A DNA stretch of 35,192 bases from Apopatosoma sp963618495 (GCA_963618495.1 CAVESF010000021.1:1-35192); one strand, 5' to 3'; counted from the stretch's first letter, positions 14,518 to 23,001 are shown. Translations and numbers: made by a program. The notes: generated by a model from the letters alone, not told the origin.

Positions 14518-15542
14518 CGGAATACGGATATAAACTGCTCGGCAGATTCTCGGAGATATTTGCTCCCGCGGGCTGTGAGGATGCCGTGCTCTCCGCGATA
14601 GAAGCGGAAATCGGCGCATACTGCGATGAGATACGCCGCGACAGAGCGGGAAATCTCATCGCTCTGGTAAAGGCGGAAAAGCCCGGCGGCAAACTGCTTT
14701 TTGCAACGAATGCCGATGAGGTCGGATTCATGATAACGGATACCGATGACGAGGGCAGACTCTATATCACTCCGCTCGGACCCATCGAAACCGATACGCT
14801 TTCGGGCAGACAGGTCTACGTAGGCAACAGCGAAAAAACAAGCCTTGCCGTCGCCTGCGCAAAGCCGATACACGAGCAGTCCGGCGATGAGAGGAGCAAG
14901 CCCACCGCATGGGACAAGCTTTATATTCAGACAGGCGTGAAAAAGGGAGAAGAGCAGAGCGTCAAGGCGGGCGATTTCGGCACATTCCGCGGCAATTTCG
15001 GAGAGATGGGTCATAATATCAAGGGCAAGGCTCTCGATACGCGAGCATGTTGCGCTATCCTCTGCGAGATGATAAAGCGCATAAAGGAAGAAAATATACC
15101 GCATGAAAACGATCTGTATTTTGCCTTTACCGTTCGCGGAAAGCTGAACCGCTCGGGCGCTGTCAATGCGGCACGTGGCATTTCGGCGGAAAGGGCAGTG
15201 GTGATAGAATATGCACTCTGCGCCGATATAAGCGAGATTCCCGAGCAGTTTGTCTGCGCGAGACTCGGAGGCGGAGCCGTGCTTCCTCTTGCCGATATGA
15301 AAACGATATTTGCCGGCGACGATACGGCGGCTCTCATAGGCGAAGCCGAGGCGCGCGGGATAAAATATCAGATAAAGGGAGTTGTCACCGGAGCGGGAGA
15401 CGCCGCGTATTATCAGCGCGACGGCGGCTCGAGGACAGTGGCTCTGGCGATGCCTTGCCGCTATCCGAATACGGCTTCATGCGTGATAAATAAAGAAGAT
15501 TACGATTCTGTGCTTGCGCTTTCGCTCGCACTTGTGAAATAA
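14514..15542 (+). CDS. M42-family paralogue that has lost the metal site (predicted pseudoenzyme)
   Basis: 342 residues aligning along its whole length with its two neighbours, so the fold is kept. The catalytic positions are not: the first metal His is Asn66 (FATNADEVGFM), the Glu-Glu pair is Gly209-Lys210 (TVRGKLNRSGA), the following Asp is Glu232 (VIEYA), and the last His is Asn319 (CRYPNTAS). Only the bridging-type Asp175 (LDTRACC) and Asp68 remain. The reading frame is intact, with normal codon use and a GGAGG site, so it is maintained rather than decaying. It may be a structural or regulatory subunit in mixed M42 oligomers with its neighbours; that role is inference. Confidence 0.85.
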   Translation: MTEYGYKLLGRFSEIFAPAGCEDAVLSAIEAEIGAYCDEIRRDRAGNLIALVKAEKPGGKLLFATNADEVGFMITDTDDEGRLYITPLGPIETDTLSGRQVYVGNSEKTSLAVACAKPIHEQSGDERSKPTAWDKLYIQTGVKKGEEQSVKAGDFGTFRGNFGEMGHNIKGKALDTRACCAILCEMIKRIKEENIPHENDLYFAFTVRGKLNRSGAVNAARGISAERAVVIEYALCADISEIPEQFVCARLGGGAVLPLADMKTIFAGDDTAALIGEAEARGIKYQIKGVVTGAGDAAYYQRDGGSRTVALAMPCRYPNTASCVINKEDYDSVLALSLALVK

Positions 15543-15552
15543 GGAGGAAATT

Positions 15553-16551
15553 ATGTTTGCACAACTGAAAAAATTCATTCTCGCTTCCGGCGTTTCCGGA
15601 AACGAAAAAGGTATAAGCTCCGTTATAGCTGCGGATATAGCACCGTATGTCGATGAGGCTTACAGCGACGCGATGGGAAATCTTATCGCGCATAAAAAGG
15701 GCAGAGGTGAAAACGCAAAGAAGCTCATGTTTGCGGCGCATATGGACGAAATAGGCTTCATGGTCACATTCATCGATGAAAAAGGCTTCCTGCGCACGAC
15801 AAAAATGGGCGGTATAAACTATGCCGCAGCGGCTTTTTCCTCCGTTATGTTTGATAACGGGACGGTAGGCGCGATTGTTCCCGACGGCAGAACGGCACCG
15901 AAAGATTATCGCCCCGAGGTTTTCTATGTCGATATCGGCGCCAAGGATAAAAAGGACGCCGAGCGCCGCGTGAAGATAGGCGATTTCTGCCGCGTGGCAC
16001 CGAGCCTGCAGAAGCTCTGCGGCGCACGCGTATGCGGCAGACCGCTCGATGACAGAATCGGCTGCTATATGCTTTTCGAAACGGCAAAGGCGATAAAAAA
16101 CTGCGAAAACGATACATTTTTCGTTTTCACCGTGCAGGAGGAAGTCGGCGTTCGCGGCGCGAAAACCTCTGCTTTCGAGATTCAGCCTGATTATGCCGTT
16201 GCCGTCGATATAGGCGGATGCGGCGATACGCCGAACTGCGTACCCATGGCGATAACGATGGGCAAGGGCGCGGCAATCAAGCTCAAGGACGGCATGGTTA
16301 TCTGCCATGAGAAGATGATTTCGCTCATGAAAAATATTGCCGCAGAGAGAAAGATTCCTTATCAGCTCGAGATACTTGAGAGCGGCGGCACGGATACCTG
16401 CATGCTTCAGCAGGCGGCGGGCGGATGTATCGCGGGCGCTGTTTCCATGCCGACGAGATACGGTCACAGCGGAGTCGAAATAATCGATATGAACGATGCA
16501 AAATCCGGCATAGATATCATGACGGGACTTTGCGAAACGATTCTTGACTGA
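15553..16551 (+). CDS. M42-family metallo-aminopeptidase, copy 3
   Basis: 332 residues, the most canonical of the three. Metal and catalytic residues are all present: His63 and Asp65 in AAHMDEIGFM, Asp166 in PLDDRIGCY, Glu196-Glu197 in VQEEVGVRGA, Asp219 in AVDIG, and His305 in TRYGHSGVE. An expected cytosolic peptide-trimming enzyme. AGGAGG precedes the ATG, ten bases after copy 2. Ten bases separate its stop from ynbB. Confidence 0.94.
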   Translation: MFAQLKKFILASGVSGNEKGISSVIAADIAPYVDEAYSDAMGNLIAHKKGRGENAKKLMFAAHMDEIGFMVTFIDEKGFLRTTKMGGINYAAAAFSSVMFDNGTVGAIVPDGRTAPKDYRPEVFYVDIGAKDKKDAERRVKIGDFCRVAPSLQKLCGARVCGRPLDDRIGCYMLFETAKAIKNCENDTFFVFTVQEEVGVRGAKTSAFEIQPDYAVAVDIGGCGDTPNCVPMAITMGKGAAIKLKDGMVICHEKMISLMKNIAAERKIPYQLEILESGGTDTCMLQQAAGGCIAGAVSMPTRYGHSGVEIIDMNDAKSGIDIMTGLCETILD

Positions 16552-16561
16552 GGAGAGAAAA

Positions 16562-17815
16562 ATGCAGTTTTCCGATAAAATAATAAAGCTTACGGCAGAA
16601 GCAGAGAGAGAACTTCGCCCGCAGTTTGACGAATTTGACCGCATCGCATATGTAAATACAGCCCGCGTGCTGGAGGCTTTTTCGGCGCATAGGGTTTCAG
16701 AGGCGATGTTTGCACCATCCACAGGCTATGGCTACGGCGATATCGGCAGAGACGCACTCGATGCCATATATGCCGATGTTTTCGGCGCAGAGGCGGCTTT
16801 CGTGCGCCATAATATAGTAAACGGCACGCAGGCGATAGCGATAGGTCTTTTCGGCTTGCTCCGCCCGGGCGATGTCATGCTTTCCGTCACGGGAAAGCCG
16901 TATGATACGCTGAATGAAGTGATAGGCGCGAATATAAAGAACGGCGACGGCTCGCTTTCCGATTTCGGCATAAAATATGATGATGTGAATCTGCTTCCCG
17001 ACGGCGGCGTGGATTATGCGGGCATAGAAAAGAAAATAGCCGAATACGGCGACAGCATAAAGGTTATTTTTATCCAGCGTTCAAAGGGATATATGAGCCG
17101 CCCGACGCTTTCTGCCGCAAAAACAGGCGAGATAATAAAATTTGTGAAGGCGAGATGCCGTGCGTATGTTGCCGTGGATAACTGCTACGGCGAATTTTGC
17201 GATGAAGCCGAGCCTACGGCATACGGTGCCGACCTTATCATGGGTTCGCTCATAAAGAATCCGGGCGGCGGTATGGCGGAATGCGGCGGTTATATCGCAG
17301 GTACAAAACGCGCCGTGGAGCTTGCTTCATACAGGCAGACGACAGTCGGCATCGGCACGGAATGCGGCGCTACGATAGGACAGAACAGAAATATGTTCAA
17401 GGGCTTTTTCTACGCTCCGCATACGGTGGCTCAGGCAAAGAGAACGGCGGCGCTCGCGGCATATATTTTTGATAAGCTCGGTTATCCCGTGGAGCCTGCA
17501 TGGAACGGCGAACGCCATGATATCATTCAGACGGTGCGCCTCGGCACGCCGGAGGGACTCTGTGCTTTCTGCCGCGGAATCCAGTCGGGTTCGCCCGTTG
17601 ACGCTTATGTCACGCCTGAGCCTTGGGATATGCCGGGGTATGCGGATAAGGTTATCATGGCGGCGGGGACATTCGTTTCCGGCGCTTCGATAGAACTCTC
17701 CGCAGACGGACCGCTCCGCCCGCCGTATACGGCATTTTTTCAGGGCGGACTCACATATGAGAGCGGCAAATATGCCATCATGACAGCGGCGGAAATGATA
17801 ATCTCGGGGAAATAA
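16562..17815 (+). CDS. ynbB: PLP-dependent YnbB/'methionine gamma-lyase family' (aluminium resistance) protein
   Basis: 417 residues from the ATG at 16562 (AGGAGAG upstream); an in-frame start at 16544 overlaps the previous gene. The protein matches the YnbB family of fold-type I PLP enzymes: the opening FDRIAYVNTARVLEAF, STGYGYGDIGRD, cofactor-site VAVDNCYGEF, and the Schiff-base lysine in MGSLIKNPGGG. The family is annotated as aluminium resistance or methionine gamma-lyase-like, but the true substrate is not known. In clostridia it is often near peptide and amino-acid catabolism genes, consistent with the M42 genes here. Last gene of the operon. Confidence 0.9.
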   Translation: MQFSDKIIKLTAEAERELRPQFDEFDRIAYVNTARVLEAFSAHRVSEAMFAPSTGYGYGDIGRDALDAIYADVFGAEAAFVRHNIVNGTQAIAIGLFGLLRPGDVMLSVTGKPYDTLNEVIGANIKNGDGSLSDFGIKYDDVNLLPDGGVDYAGIEKKIAEYGDSIKVIFIQRSKGYMSRPTLSAAKTGEIIKFVKARCRAYVAVDNCYGEFCDEAEPTAYGADLIMGSLIKNPGGGMAECGGYIAGTKRAVELASYRQTTVGIGTECGATIGQNRNMFKGFFYAPHTVAQAKRTAALAAYIFDKLGYPVEPAWNGERHDIIQTVRLGTPEGLCAFCRGIQSGSPVDAYVTPEPWDMPGYADKVIMAAGTFVSGASIELSADGPLRPPYTAFFQGGLTYESGKYAIMTAAEMIISGK

Positions 17816-17829
17816 GGAATACAAATTAT

Positions 17830-17870
17830 AACGGCAAAGAGTAATGTTAGCTTTTTGCCGTTTTTTTTTT
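17830..17870 (+). terminator. Terminator of the rsmA-ynbB operon
   Basis: AACGGCAAA (17830-17838) pairs with TTTGCCGTT (17854-17862), followed by a T-run of ten. Confidence 0.85.
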
Positions 17871-17960
17871 GAAAGAGTTAACAAATGCATCATAATTTGA
17901 TATTCTATACTTGACATACAAAATACTTCAGTGAAAAAATACATAAAAAGGGGGAACATC

Positions 17961-18146
17961 ATGAAAAAATTCAAACGAATCCTGATTTTTGCGGCTCTCG
18001 TGGCGGCACTAACCTGCCTGCTCTGCGTGGCGCTGAACGCGGAAACAGCAAGTGGCACTTGCGGTGCTGAGGGAGATAATCTCACATGGACGCTGGACAC
18101 CGATACCGGCGTGCTGAAAATCGAAGGAAAGGGGGGCAATGGCTGA
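17961..18146 (+). CDS. N-terminal piece of the LRR/dockerin surface protein (signal peptide), cut off by a frameshift
   Basis: 61 residues from the ATG at 17961 (AGGGGG upstream). MKKFKRILIFAALVAALT and the following CLLCVALNAETA form a typical signal peptide, cleaved probably after Ala near residue 28. The next residues (GTCGAEGDNLTWTLD, VLKIEGKG) match the start of the modules found further on, where the same motif continues GAMADYDWE. Here the frame breaks in a run of six G (18131-18136) and ends at 18146. Removing one G restores the match exactly, so this and the next entry are one gene. A weak TTAACA-17-TATTCT promoter may lie at 17878-17906. Confidence 0.8.
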   Translation: MKKFKRILIFAALVAALTCLLCVALNAETASGTCGAEGDNLTWTLDTDTGVLKIEGKGGNG

Positions 18147-21100
18147 TTATGACTGGGAGAACGAGGCACCGTGGCTCAGCTACAGCTCAAGCATTACGAA
18201 AGTAGAAATTGCAAACGGAGTTACAAGTATCGGTGATGACGCATTCGATTATTGCCAAAACCTCACGAGTGTTATGATACCGAACAGCGTGACGAGCATT
18301 GGGGCAAGTGCATTTTTCAGTTGTTCCGAGCTGTCAAGCATAGTTATACCGGGTAGTGTAGTAAAAATAGGCAAGAGCGCTTTTGCTTATTGCACATCAC
18401 TTACGGAAGTGTCGATACCTGCCGGCACAACGGATATTCCAAGTGCTGTTTTCAGAGGCTGTGAAAAGCTCACATCGATAAATGTAGATGAAGCAAATCC
18501 GAACTATAAGTCTATAGATGGAGTGCTCTTTACCAAAGATGGCAAGACACTTATGAACTATCCTGCCGGAAAGGGCGAAGAGACTTACACTGTACCTGAT
18601 GGGGTTATATCAATACTGGACAGTGCATTTGAGCGTTGCGAGTTCAGCGGCATTACCTTGCCTGCAAGCCTGATTTATATAAGGAAATACGATTTTCCAA
18701 GCAAGATAAAAAGCATTACTATTTATTCAAAAACAATAATAATATATGATGACCCCGAAACGATTCCAAGCAATGCTACAATCTACGGCGGAAAGGGCTC
18801 GACAGCCGAAGAATATGCGACAAAATACGGTCGCACATTTAAGGAAATAGACATTCCGACGGTTGAGATAGCAAACGGCACCTGCGGAGAAAATCTGACA
18901 TGGACGCTGGATTCCGACGGACTTCTGAAAATAAGCGGCACGGGCGCCATGGCTGATTATGACTGGGAGAACAGGGTACCGTGGTATGATTATCGTTCAA
19001 GCATTACAACGGTAAAAATATCGGATGGCGTGACAAGCATAGGAAACAGGGCTTTTGAAAACTGTTATAGTCTTAAAAATATTTCTATGTCGGATGGTGT
19101 GACGAGCATAGGAAACAGTGCGTTTAATGGTTGCAGTAAACTTACGGATATTACGATATCGGCGAATGTGACAAGTATCGGTCTAGGTGCTTTCTATAAT
19201 TGCAGTAAGCTTGCAAGTATATCTGTAAATGAAGCTAACGCCAACTATAGGTCCATAGACGGAGTACTCTTTGCAAAAGACGGCAAGACGCTTATCCTGT
19301 ATCCTGCCGGAAAGAGCGCGGAAGAATATACAGTACCTGACGGTGTGACAAGCATAGGAAGCTGGGCATTTGGAAATTGCATTAGTCTCACAAGCATTGC
19401 TATACCTGACAGCGTGACAAGCATCGGAGATAGTGCGTTCTTAGGCTGTCAGAATCTTGTAAATGTAAATATACCTAATGGTGTTACAGCTATAGAGCGG
19501 CAAACATTTTGGGATTGTAGCAGTCTCAAGAGTATTACCATACCTATAAGAGTAACACAAATAGGCTATAACGCATTTTACAATTGCAGCAGTCTCGAAA
19601 GCATCACAATCTACTCAAAAACAGCGTGGATTTATGATGAATCCAATACAATACCGAAATCCGCTACAATTTGCGGCGGAAAGGGTTCGACAGCCGAAGA
19701 ATATGCGACAAAATACGGTCGCACATTTAAGGAAATAGACATTCCGACGGTTGAGATAGCAAACGGCACCTGCGGAGAAAATCTGACATGGACGCTGGAT
19801 TCCGACGGACTTCTGAAAATAAGCGGCACGGGCGCCATGGCTGATTATGACTGGGAGAACAGGGTACCGTGGTATGATTATCGTTCAAGCATTACAACGG
19901 TAAAAATATCGGATGGCGTGACAAGCATAGGAAACAGGGCTTTTGAAAACTGTTATAGTCTTAAAAATATTTCTATGTCGGATGGTGTGACGAGCATAGG
20001 AAACAGTGCGTTTAATGGTTGCAGTAAACTTACGGATATTACGATATCGGCGAATGTGACAAGTATCGGTCTAGGTGCTTTCTATAATTGCAGTAAGCTT
20101 GCAAGTATATCTGTAAATGAAGCTAACGCCAACTATAGGTCCATAGACGGAGTACTCTTTGCAAAAGACGGCAAGACGCTTATCCTGTATCCTGCCGGAA
20201 AGAGCGCGGAAGAATATACAGTACCTGACGGTGTGACAAGCATAGGAAGCTGGGCATTTGGAAATTGCATTAGTCTCACAAGCATTGCTATACCTGCGAG
20301 CGTGACAAGTATAGGAGATTTTGCATTCTACGGTTGTCCGAACCTTACAAGCGTAAGAATTCTTTCGAAAACTGCCAAGTTTTCACAGTATCGGTTTACT
20401 TTTAATGAAGATACCATTATCTATGGCTATGAAGGCTCCACGGCAGAGGAATATGCAAAAAAATATAACTTCGAGTTCGCAAGCATTCTAAGCATTGCCA
20501 TCGGTGCCGACGATACGAATGAAAGCGGTAACGAAGTGACTATTGATACGACAAAAGAGATTGTAGACAATAAGGAAAACCAAATCACGATAAAGCAGGA
20601 AGTCGGAGAGAAACTTGATGGCAAAGAATCCGCGAATGTCAAGACCAATGTGGCAGAAATCTCTTTTGACAAGACTGCTACGGAAAAGATTGCCGAATCC
20701 GCTAAAAAAGGCGATATAAATCTTGTTGTCAAAGATATAACCGAAGAATCTCAGAAAAGCAAAAAGAAAATCATAGAAATATCGCTTACGGACAGCGAAG
20801 GCAACAGGATTCTTCCCGATAATTCGTCCGAAGAAAACGGATATATCACCATTTCGATTCTCTTTAAAGCGGGAATGGACAAATCCAATATCGAAGTAAT
20901 CTACAAGGGAGAAAACGGAGAAGAAAAGATTGAGATAGTTTCATATGATTCGGACACAGGAATTGTGACATTCAAAACAAAACATTTTTCCGAGTATGAG
21001 ATTCGCGACATTTCCTTCAGACTCGGCGATATCAACGGCGACGGCAAAATTGATGTAAAGGACCTCGTCATGATCCGCAGATACATGGCGGAATATGAGG

Positions 21101-21216
21101 TTGACAACTTTAACAAGTTTGCCGCAGATATCAATGGAGACGGCAAGATAAATACTACAGACCTTGTACTTATCAGAAGATACCTTGCAGGTATTTCCGG
21201 CACAGGCATAGAATAA
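18139..21216 (+). CDS. BspA-type leucine-rich-repeat surface protein with C-terminal dockerin (main frame)
   Basis: 1025 residues. Three modules follow each other, each opening with a WTLD/GAMADYDWE segment, then 22-24-residue BspA/TpLRR repeats of the form GVTSIGxxAFxxCxxLxxI, an insert SIDGVLFAKDGKTL..YPAGK, and a closing YGGKGSTAEEYATKYGRTF. Modules 2 and 3 share a perfect ~610-base copy. After about residue 790 comes a beta-rich domain, then a type I dockerin with two calcium-binding segments (LGDINGDGKIDVKDLVMIRR and DINGDGKINTTDLVLIRR). Such proteins are secreted and held on the surface through a cohesin; BspA repeats bind host or microbial surface ligands. No cohesin is in the window. 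Read alone, this frame lacks a signal peptide. Confidence 0.88.
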   Translation: MADYDWENEAPWLSYSSSITKVEIANGVTSIGDDAFDYCQNLTSVMIPNSVTSIGASAFFSCSELSSIVIPGSVVKIGKSAFAYCTSLTEVSIPAGTTDIPSAVFRGCEKLTSINVDEANPNYKSIDGVLFTKDGKTLMNYPAGKGEETYTVPDGVISILDSAFERCEFSGITLPASLIYIRKYDFPSKIKSITIYSKTIIIYDDPETIPSNATIYGGKGSTAEEYATKYGRTFKEIDIPTVEIANGTCGENLTWTLDSDGLLKISGTGAMADYDWENRVPWYDYRSSITTVKISDGVTSIGNRAFENCYSLKNISMSDGVTSIGNSAFNGCSKLTDITISANVTSIGLGAFYNCSKLASISVNEANANYRSIDGVLFAKDGKTLILYPAGKSAEEYTVPDGVTSIGSWAFGNCISLTSIAIPDSVTSIGDSAFLGCQNLVNVNIPNGVTAIERQTFWDCSSLKSITIPIRVTQIGYNAFYNCSSLESITIYSKTAWIYDESNTIPKSATICGGKGSTAEEYATKYGRTFKEIDIPTVEIANGTCGENLTWTLDSDGLLKISGTGAMADYDWENRVPWYDYRSSITTVKISDGVTSIGNRAFENCYSLKNISMSDGVTSIGNSAFNGCSKLTDITISANVTSIGLGAFYNCSKLASISVNEANANYRSIDGVLFAKDGKTLILYPAGKSAEEYTVPDGVTSIGSWAFGNCISLTSIAIPASVTSIGDFAFYGCPNLTSVRILSKTAKFSQYRFTFNEDTIIYGYEGSTAEEYAKKYNFEFASILSIAIGADDTNESGNEVTIDTTKEIVDNKENQITIKQEVGEKLDGKESANVKTNVAEISFDKTATEKIAESAKKGDINLVVKDITEESQKSKKKIIEISLTDSEGNRILPDNSSEENGYITISILFKAGMDKSNIEVIYKGENGEEKIEIVSYDSDTGIVTFKTKHFSEYEIRDISFRLGDINGDGKIDVKDLVMIRRYMAEYEVDNFNKFAADINGDGKINTTDLVLIRRYLAGISGTGIE
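18799..19408 (+). repeat. Internal duplication, copy 1
   Basis: About 610 bases identical to 19687-20296 (offset 888 bases, 296 codons). Identity runs from the GSTAEEY motif through most of module 2 and stops inside an LRR at the bases TATACCTG. Confidence 0.9.
19687..20296 (+). repeat. Internal duplication, copy 2
   Basis: Identical partner of 18799-19408. Perfect identity, including synonymous sites, indicates a very recent duplication or gene conversion. Confidence 0.9.
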
Positions 21217-21230
21217 ACAAAATAAAAGCG

Positions 21231-21266
21231 AAAATTATCCGCCTTTTTTCGGGCGGATAATTTTTT
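21231..21266 (+). terminator. Terminator of the LRR/dockerin gene
   Basis: AAAATTATCCGCC (21231-21243) pairs with GGCGGATAATTTT (21252-21264) and continues into T's. Confidence 0.9.
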
Positions 21267-21296
21267 CTCAAAAAATATTTTTCCCTGTGCTTTATT

Positions 21297-21329
21297 TTGA
21301 CAAAATAGTACGGCTATGTTGTGTATAAT
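21297..21329 (+). promoter_or_regulatory. spoIIG-type promoter with extended spacer and a 0A-box-like -35
   Basis: TTGACA (21297-21302) and TATAAT (21324-21329) are both consensus but lie 21 bases apart instead of 17. The B. subtilis spoIIG promoter has the same oddity (22 bases) and needs Spo0A~P bound at its -35. The opposite strand over the -35 reads TGTCAAA, one base from the Spo0A box TGTCGAA. Confidence 0.6.
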
Positions 21330-21361
21330 AGAGTCATAGGAAGCTATGCGGAGGCGGTTTT

Positions 21362-22225
21362 TTGGAGTACATATACGGCGATGTGCTGTTTGTGATAAAT
21401 TTTTGCATGGATTTTCTCTCGCTTTACATATCGGGCAAGCTCATGCATATGAAAATGAGCCGGTTGCGTCTCATAATTGCCGCGACAATAGGAGGCATAT
21501 ACGGTGTTGTCGCCGTAGCATATCTGTCGGGTTTTGCGGAGAAAGCGGCTTCTTTATTTCTCGGCATTGTCGTGTGTATGACGGCGCATTATCATAAGAA
21601 TATAAAACGCTTTGCCGCCGTTTTCGCCTTGTTTTTCGGCGTGAGTCTTTTTATGGGAGGCGCTATGACTTTCATATATTCAAATCTCGGAAAATATAAA
21701 AACTACATTCAGGTGGGAGGCGCGATATATACCGTGCTTGATGATATACCGCTCTGTGTTTTTGCGATAATAGCCGCTGTTTCGGTTTTGCTCTCGTGGA
21801 TAGTCGGGCGCATTTTTTCACGGAAGAAAAATACCGCCGTCTGCGAAGCGATAGTGGATTTCGGCGGGAAGAGAAGTGAGATACGGTGCATGGTGGACAG
21901 CGGAAATCTGCTCTGCGACCCGATAAGCGGCACACCTGTGATGTTTGTCTCGGAAAAAGAAAAGGATATCATTCCGAAAGCTTTTCATGAGGCGCTCAAC
22001 GGCAAAACGGACGGGCTTGATTTTGATATAATAAGGAAGCTGCGTTTCATTCCCGTATCTACCGTAGCAGGGAGCAGGGTTGTTGTTGCCGCTGTTCCCG
22101 ATACGGTATATATAAAGGCGGGCGGAATTGATTACGAGGCAAAGAAAGTATATATTTCTGTCGATCACGACGGCAATGATTTCGGCGGCTACAGCGGGAT
22201 AGTTCCGCTGTCGCTCTGCAACTGA
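21362..22225 (+). CDS. spoIIGA: Sporulation sigma-E processing peptidase
   Basis: 287 residues from the TTG at 21362 (GGAGGC upstream; ATG alternatives would cut the first helix). The N-terminal half has five hydrophobic helices. The C-terminal half is an aspartic-protease-like domain with the catalytic Asp179 in MVDSGNLLCDP. It cleaves pro-SigE in the mother cell after a signal from SpoIIR. It is directly followed by sigE (13-base gap). Length is near the family's ~300. Confidence 0.9.
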   Translation: MEYIYGDVLFVINFCMDFLSLYISGKLMHMKMSRLRLIIAATIGGIYGVVAVAYLSGFAEKAASLFLGIVVCMTAHYHKNIKRFAAVFALFFGVSLFMGGAMTFIYSNLGKYKNYIQVGGAIYTVLDDIPLCVFAIIAAVSVLLSWIVGRIFSRKKNTAVCEAIVDFGGKRSEIRCMVDSGNLLCDPISGTPVMFVSEKEKDIIPKAFHEALNGKTDGLDFDIIRKLRFIPVSTVAGSRVVVAAVPDTVYIKAGGIDYEAKKVYISVDHDGNDFGGYSGIVPLSLCN

Positions 22226-22238
22226 AGGAGGTAAGCTC

Positions 22239-22943
22239 ATGTTTTTTTACAGAATAAAAATGTTTTTCTTGCGGCTTTTTCTGCGCCTGCGTTTTCGCGG
22301 AGAAACGCATTATATCGGCACGGCGGAAACGCTTCCGCCACCGCTCTCTCCCGAGGAAGAGGAGGAGATACTTGGGCTTCTCGACGAAAACAGAGAAAAC
22401 CGCCGCAAGCTTGTGGAGCGGAATCTGCGCCTTGTGGTCTACATAGCGAAGAAATTCGAAAACACGGGAATCGGGCTTGAGGATTTGATTTCCATAGGCA
22501 CGATAGGACTGATAAAGGCGGCAAACACATTCCGTCCCGACAAGAATATCAAGCTTGCGACATATGCCTCGCGCTGCATAGAAAACGAGATACTCATGTA
22601 TATACGCAAGAGCGGAAATATCAAGACAGAGCTTTCTTTTGACGAGCCGCTTAGCACCGACTGGGACGGAAACGAGCTGCGCCTCTCGGATGTTCTCGGC
22701 GACGATGAGGGAGTGGGTAAAAAGCTGGAGGACGAAGAGGACAGAAAGATTATCGCGGAGGCGATATCGGGTCTTTCGGAAAGGGAACGGGAGATAATAG
22801 AGCTTCGCTTCGGGCTGAACGGAAGAAAAGAGAAAACGCAAAAAGAGGTTGCCGATATGCTCGGAATCTCTCAATCATACATTTCACGGCTTGAAAAAAA
22901 GATAATAGACCGCCTGCGGAGCGAAATTCAGGGGAAAATCTGA
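22239..22943 (+). CDS. sigE: RNA polymerase sporulation sigma factor SigE (pro-form)
   Basis: A 234-residue sigma-70 factor. The basic, hydrophobic first ~27 residues (MFFYRIKMFFLRLFLRLRF) are the inhibitory pro-sequence, with the cleavage area just before HYIGTAE. Region 2 is highly conserved with B. subtilis SigE (NLRLVVYIAKKFENTGI, LEDLISIGTIGLIKA, KLATYASRCIENEILMY). Region 4 has the helix-turn-helix TQKEVADMLGISQSYISRLE. Directs early mother-cell genes after asymmetric division. GGAGG precedes the ATG. The usual next gene sigG is absent; rpmE follows instead. Confidence 0.95.
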   Translation: MFFYRIKMFFLRLFLRLRFRGETHYIGTAETLPPPLSPEEEEEILGLLDENRENRRKLVERNLRLVVYIAKKFENTGIGLEDLISIGTIGLIKAANTFRPDKNIKLATYASRCIENEILMYIRKSGNIKTELSFDEPLSTDWDGNELRLSDVLGDDEGVGKKLEDEEDRKIIAEAISGLSEREREIIELRFGLNGRKEKTQKEVADMLGISQSYISRLEKKIIDRLRSEIQGKI

Positions 22944-22972
22944 AAAAATCTGAAAAAAATCCGAAAAAGGTA

Positions 22973-23001
22973 TTGCAATATTCAAAATTATATGATAAAA
23001 T
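22973..23001 (+). promoter_or_regulatory. Promoter of rpmE
   Basis: TTGCAA (22973-22978), 17-base spacer, TAAAAT (22996-23001), 41 bases before the rpmE ATG. Confidence 0.6.

Noticed and set aside
17911..17940. TTGACA at 17911 as the LRR gene promoter
   Set aside because: No acceptable -10 sits 16-18 bases downstream; TTAACA-17-TATTCT just upstream is a slightly better candidate.
18128..18140. Programmed ribosomal frameshift at AAAGGGGGGC
   Set aside because: No clear downstream stimulatory structure, and this gene class is not known for it; indel or slippage in the G run is simpler.
18139..18146. Independent start of the LRR gene at ATG 18139
   Set aside because: It has a G-rich site upstream, but the product would lack a signal peptide and begin mid-module; the frameshift reading explains all the sequence.
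18799..20296. CRISPR-like or tandem non-coding repeats
   Set aside because: The repeats are in frame and encode LRR modules; there are no short spacers.
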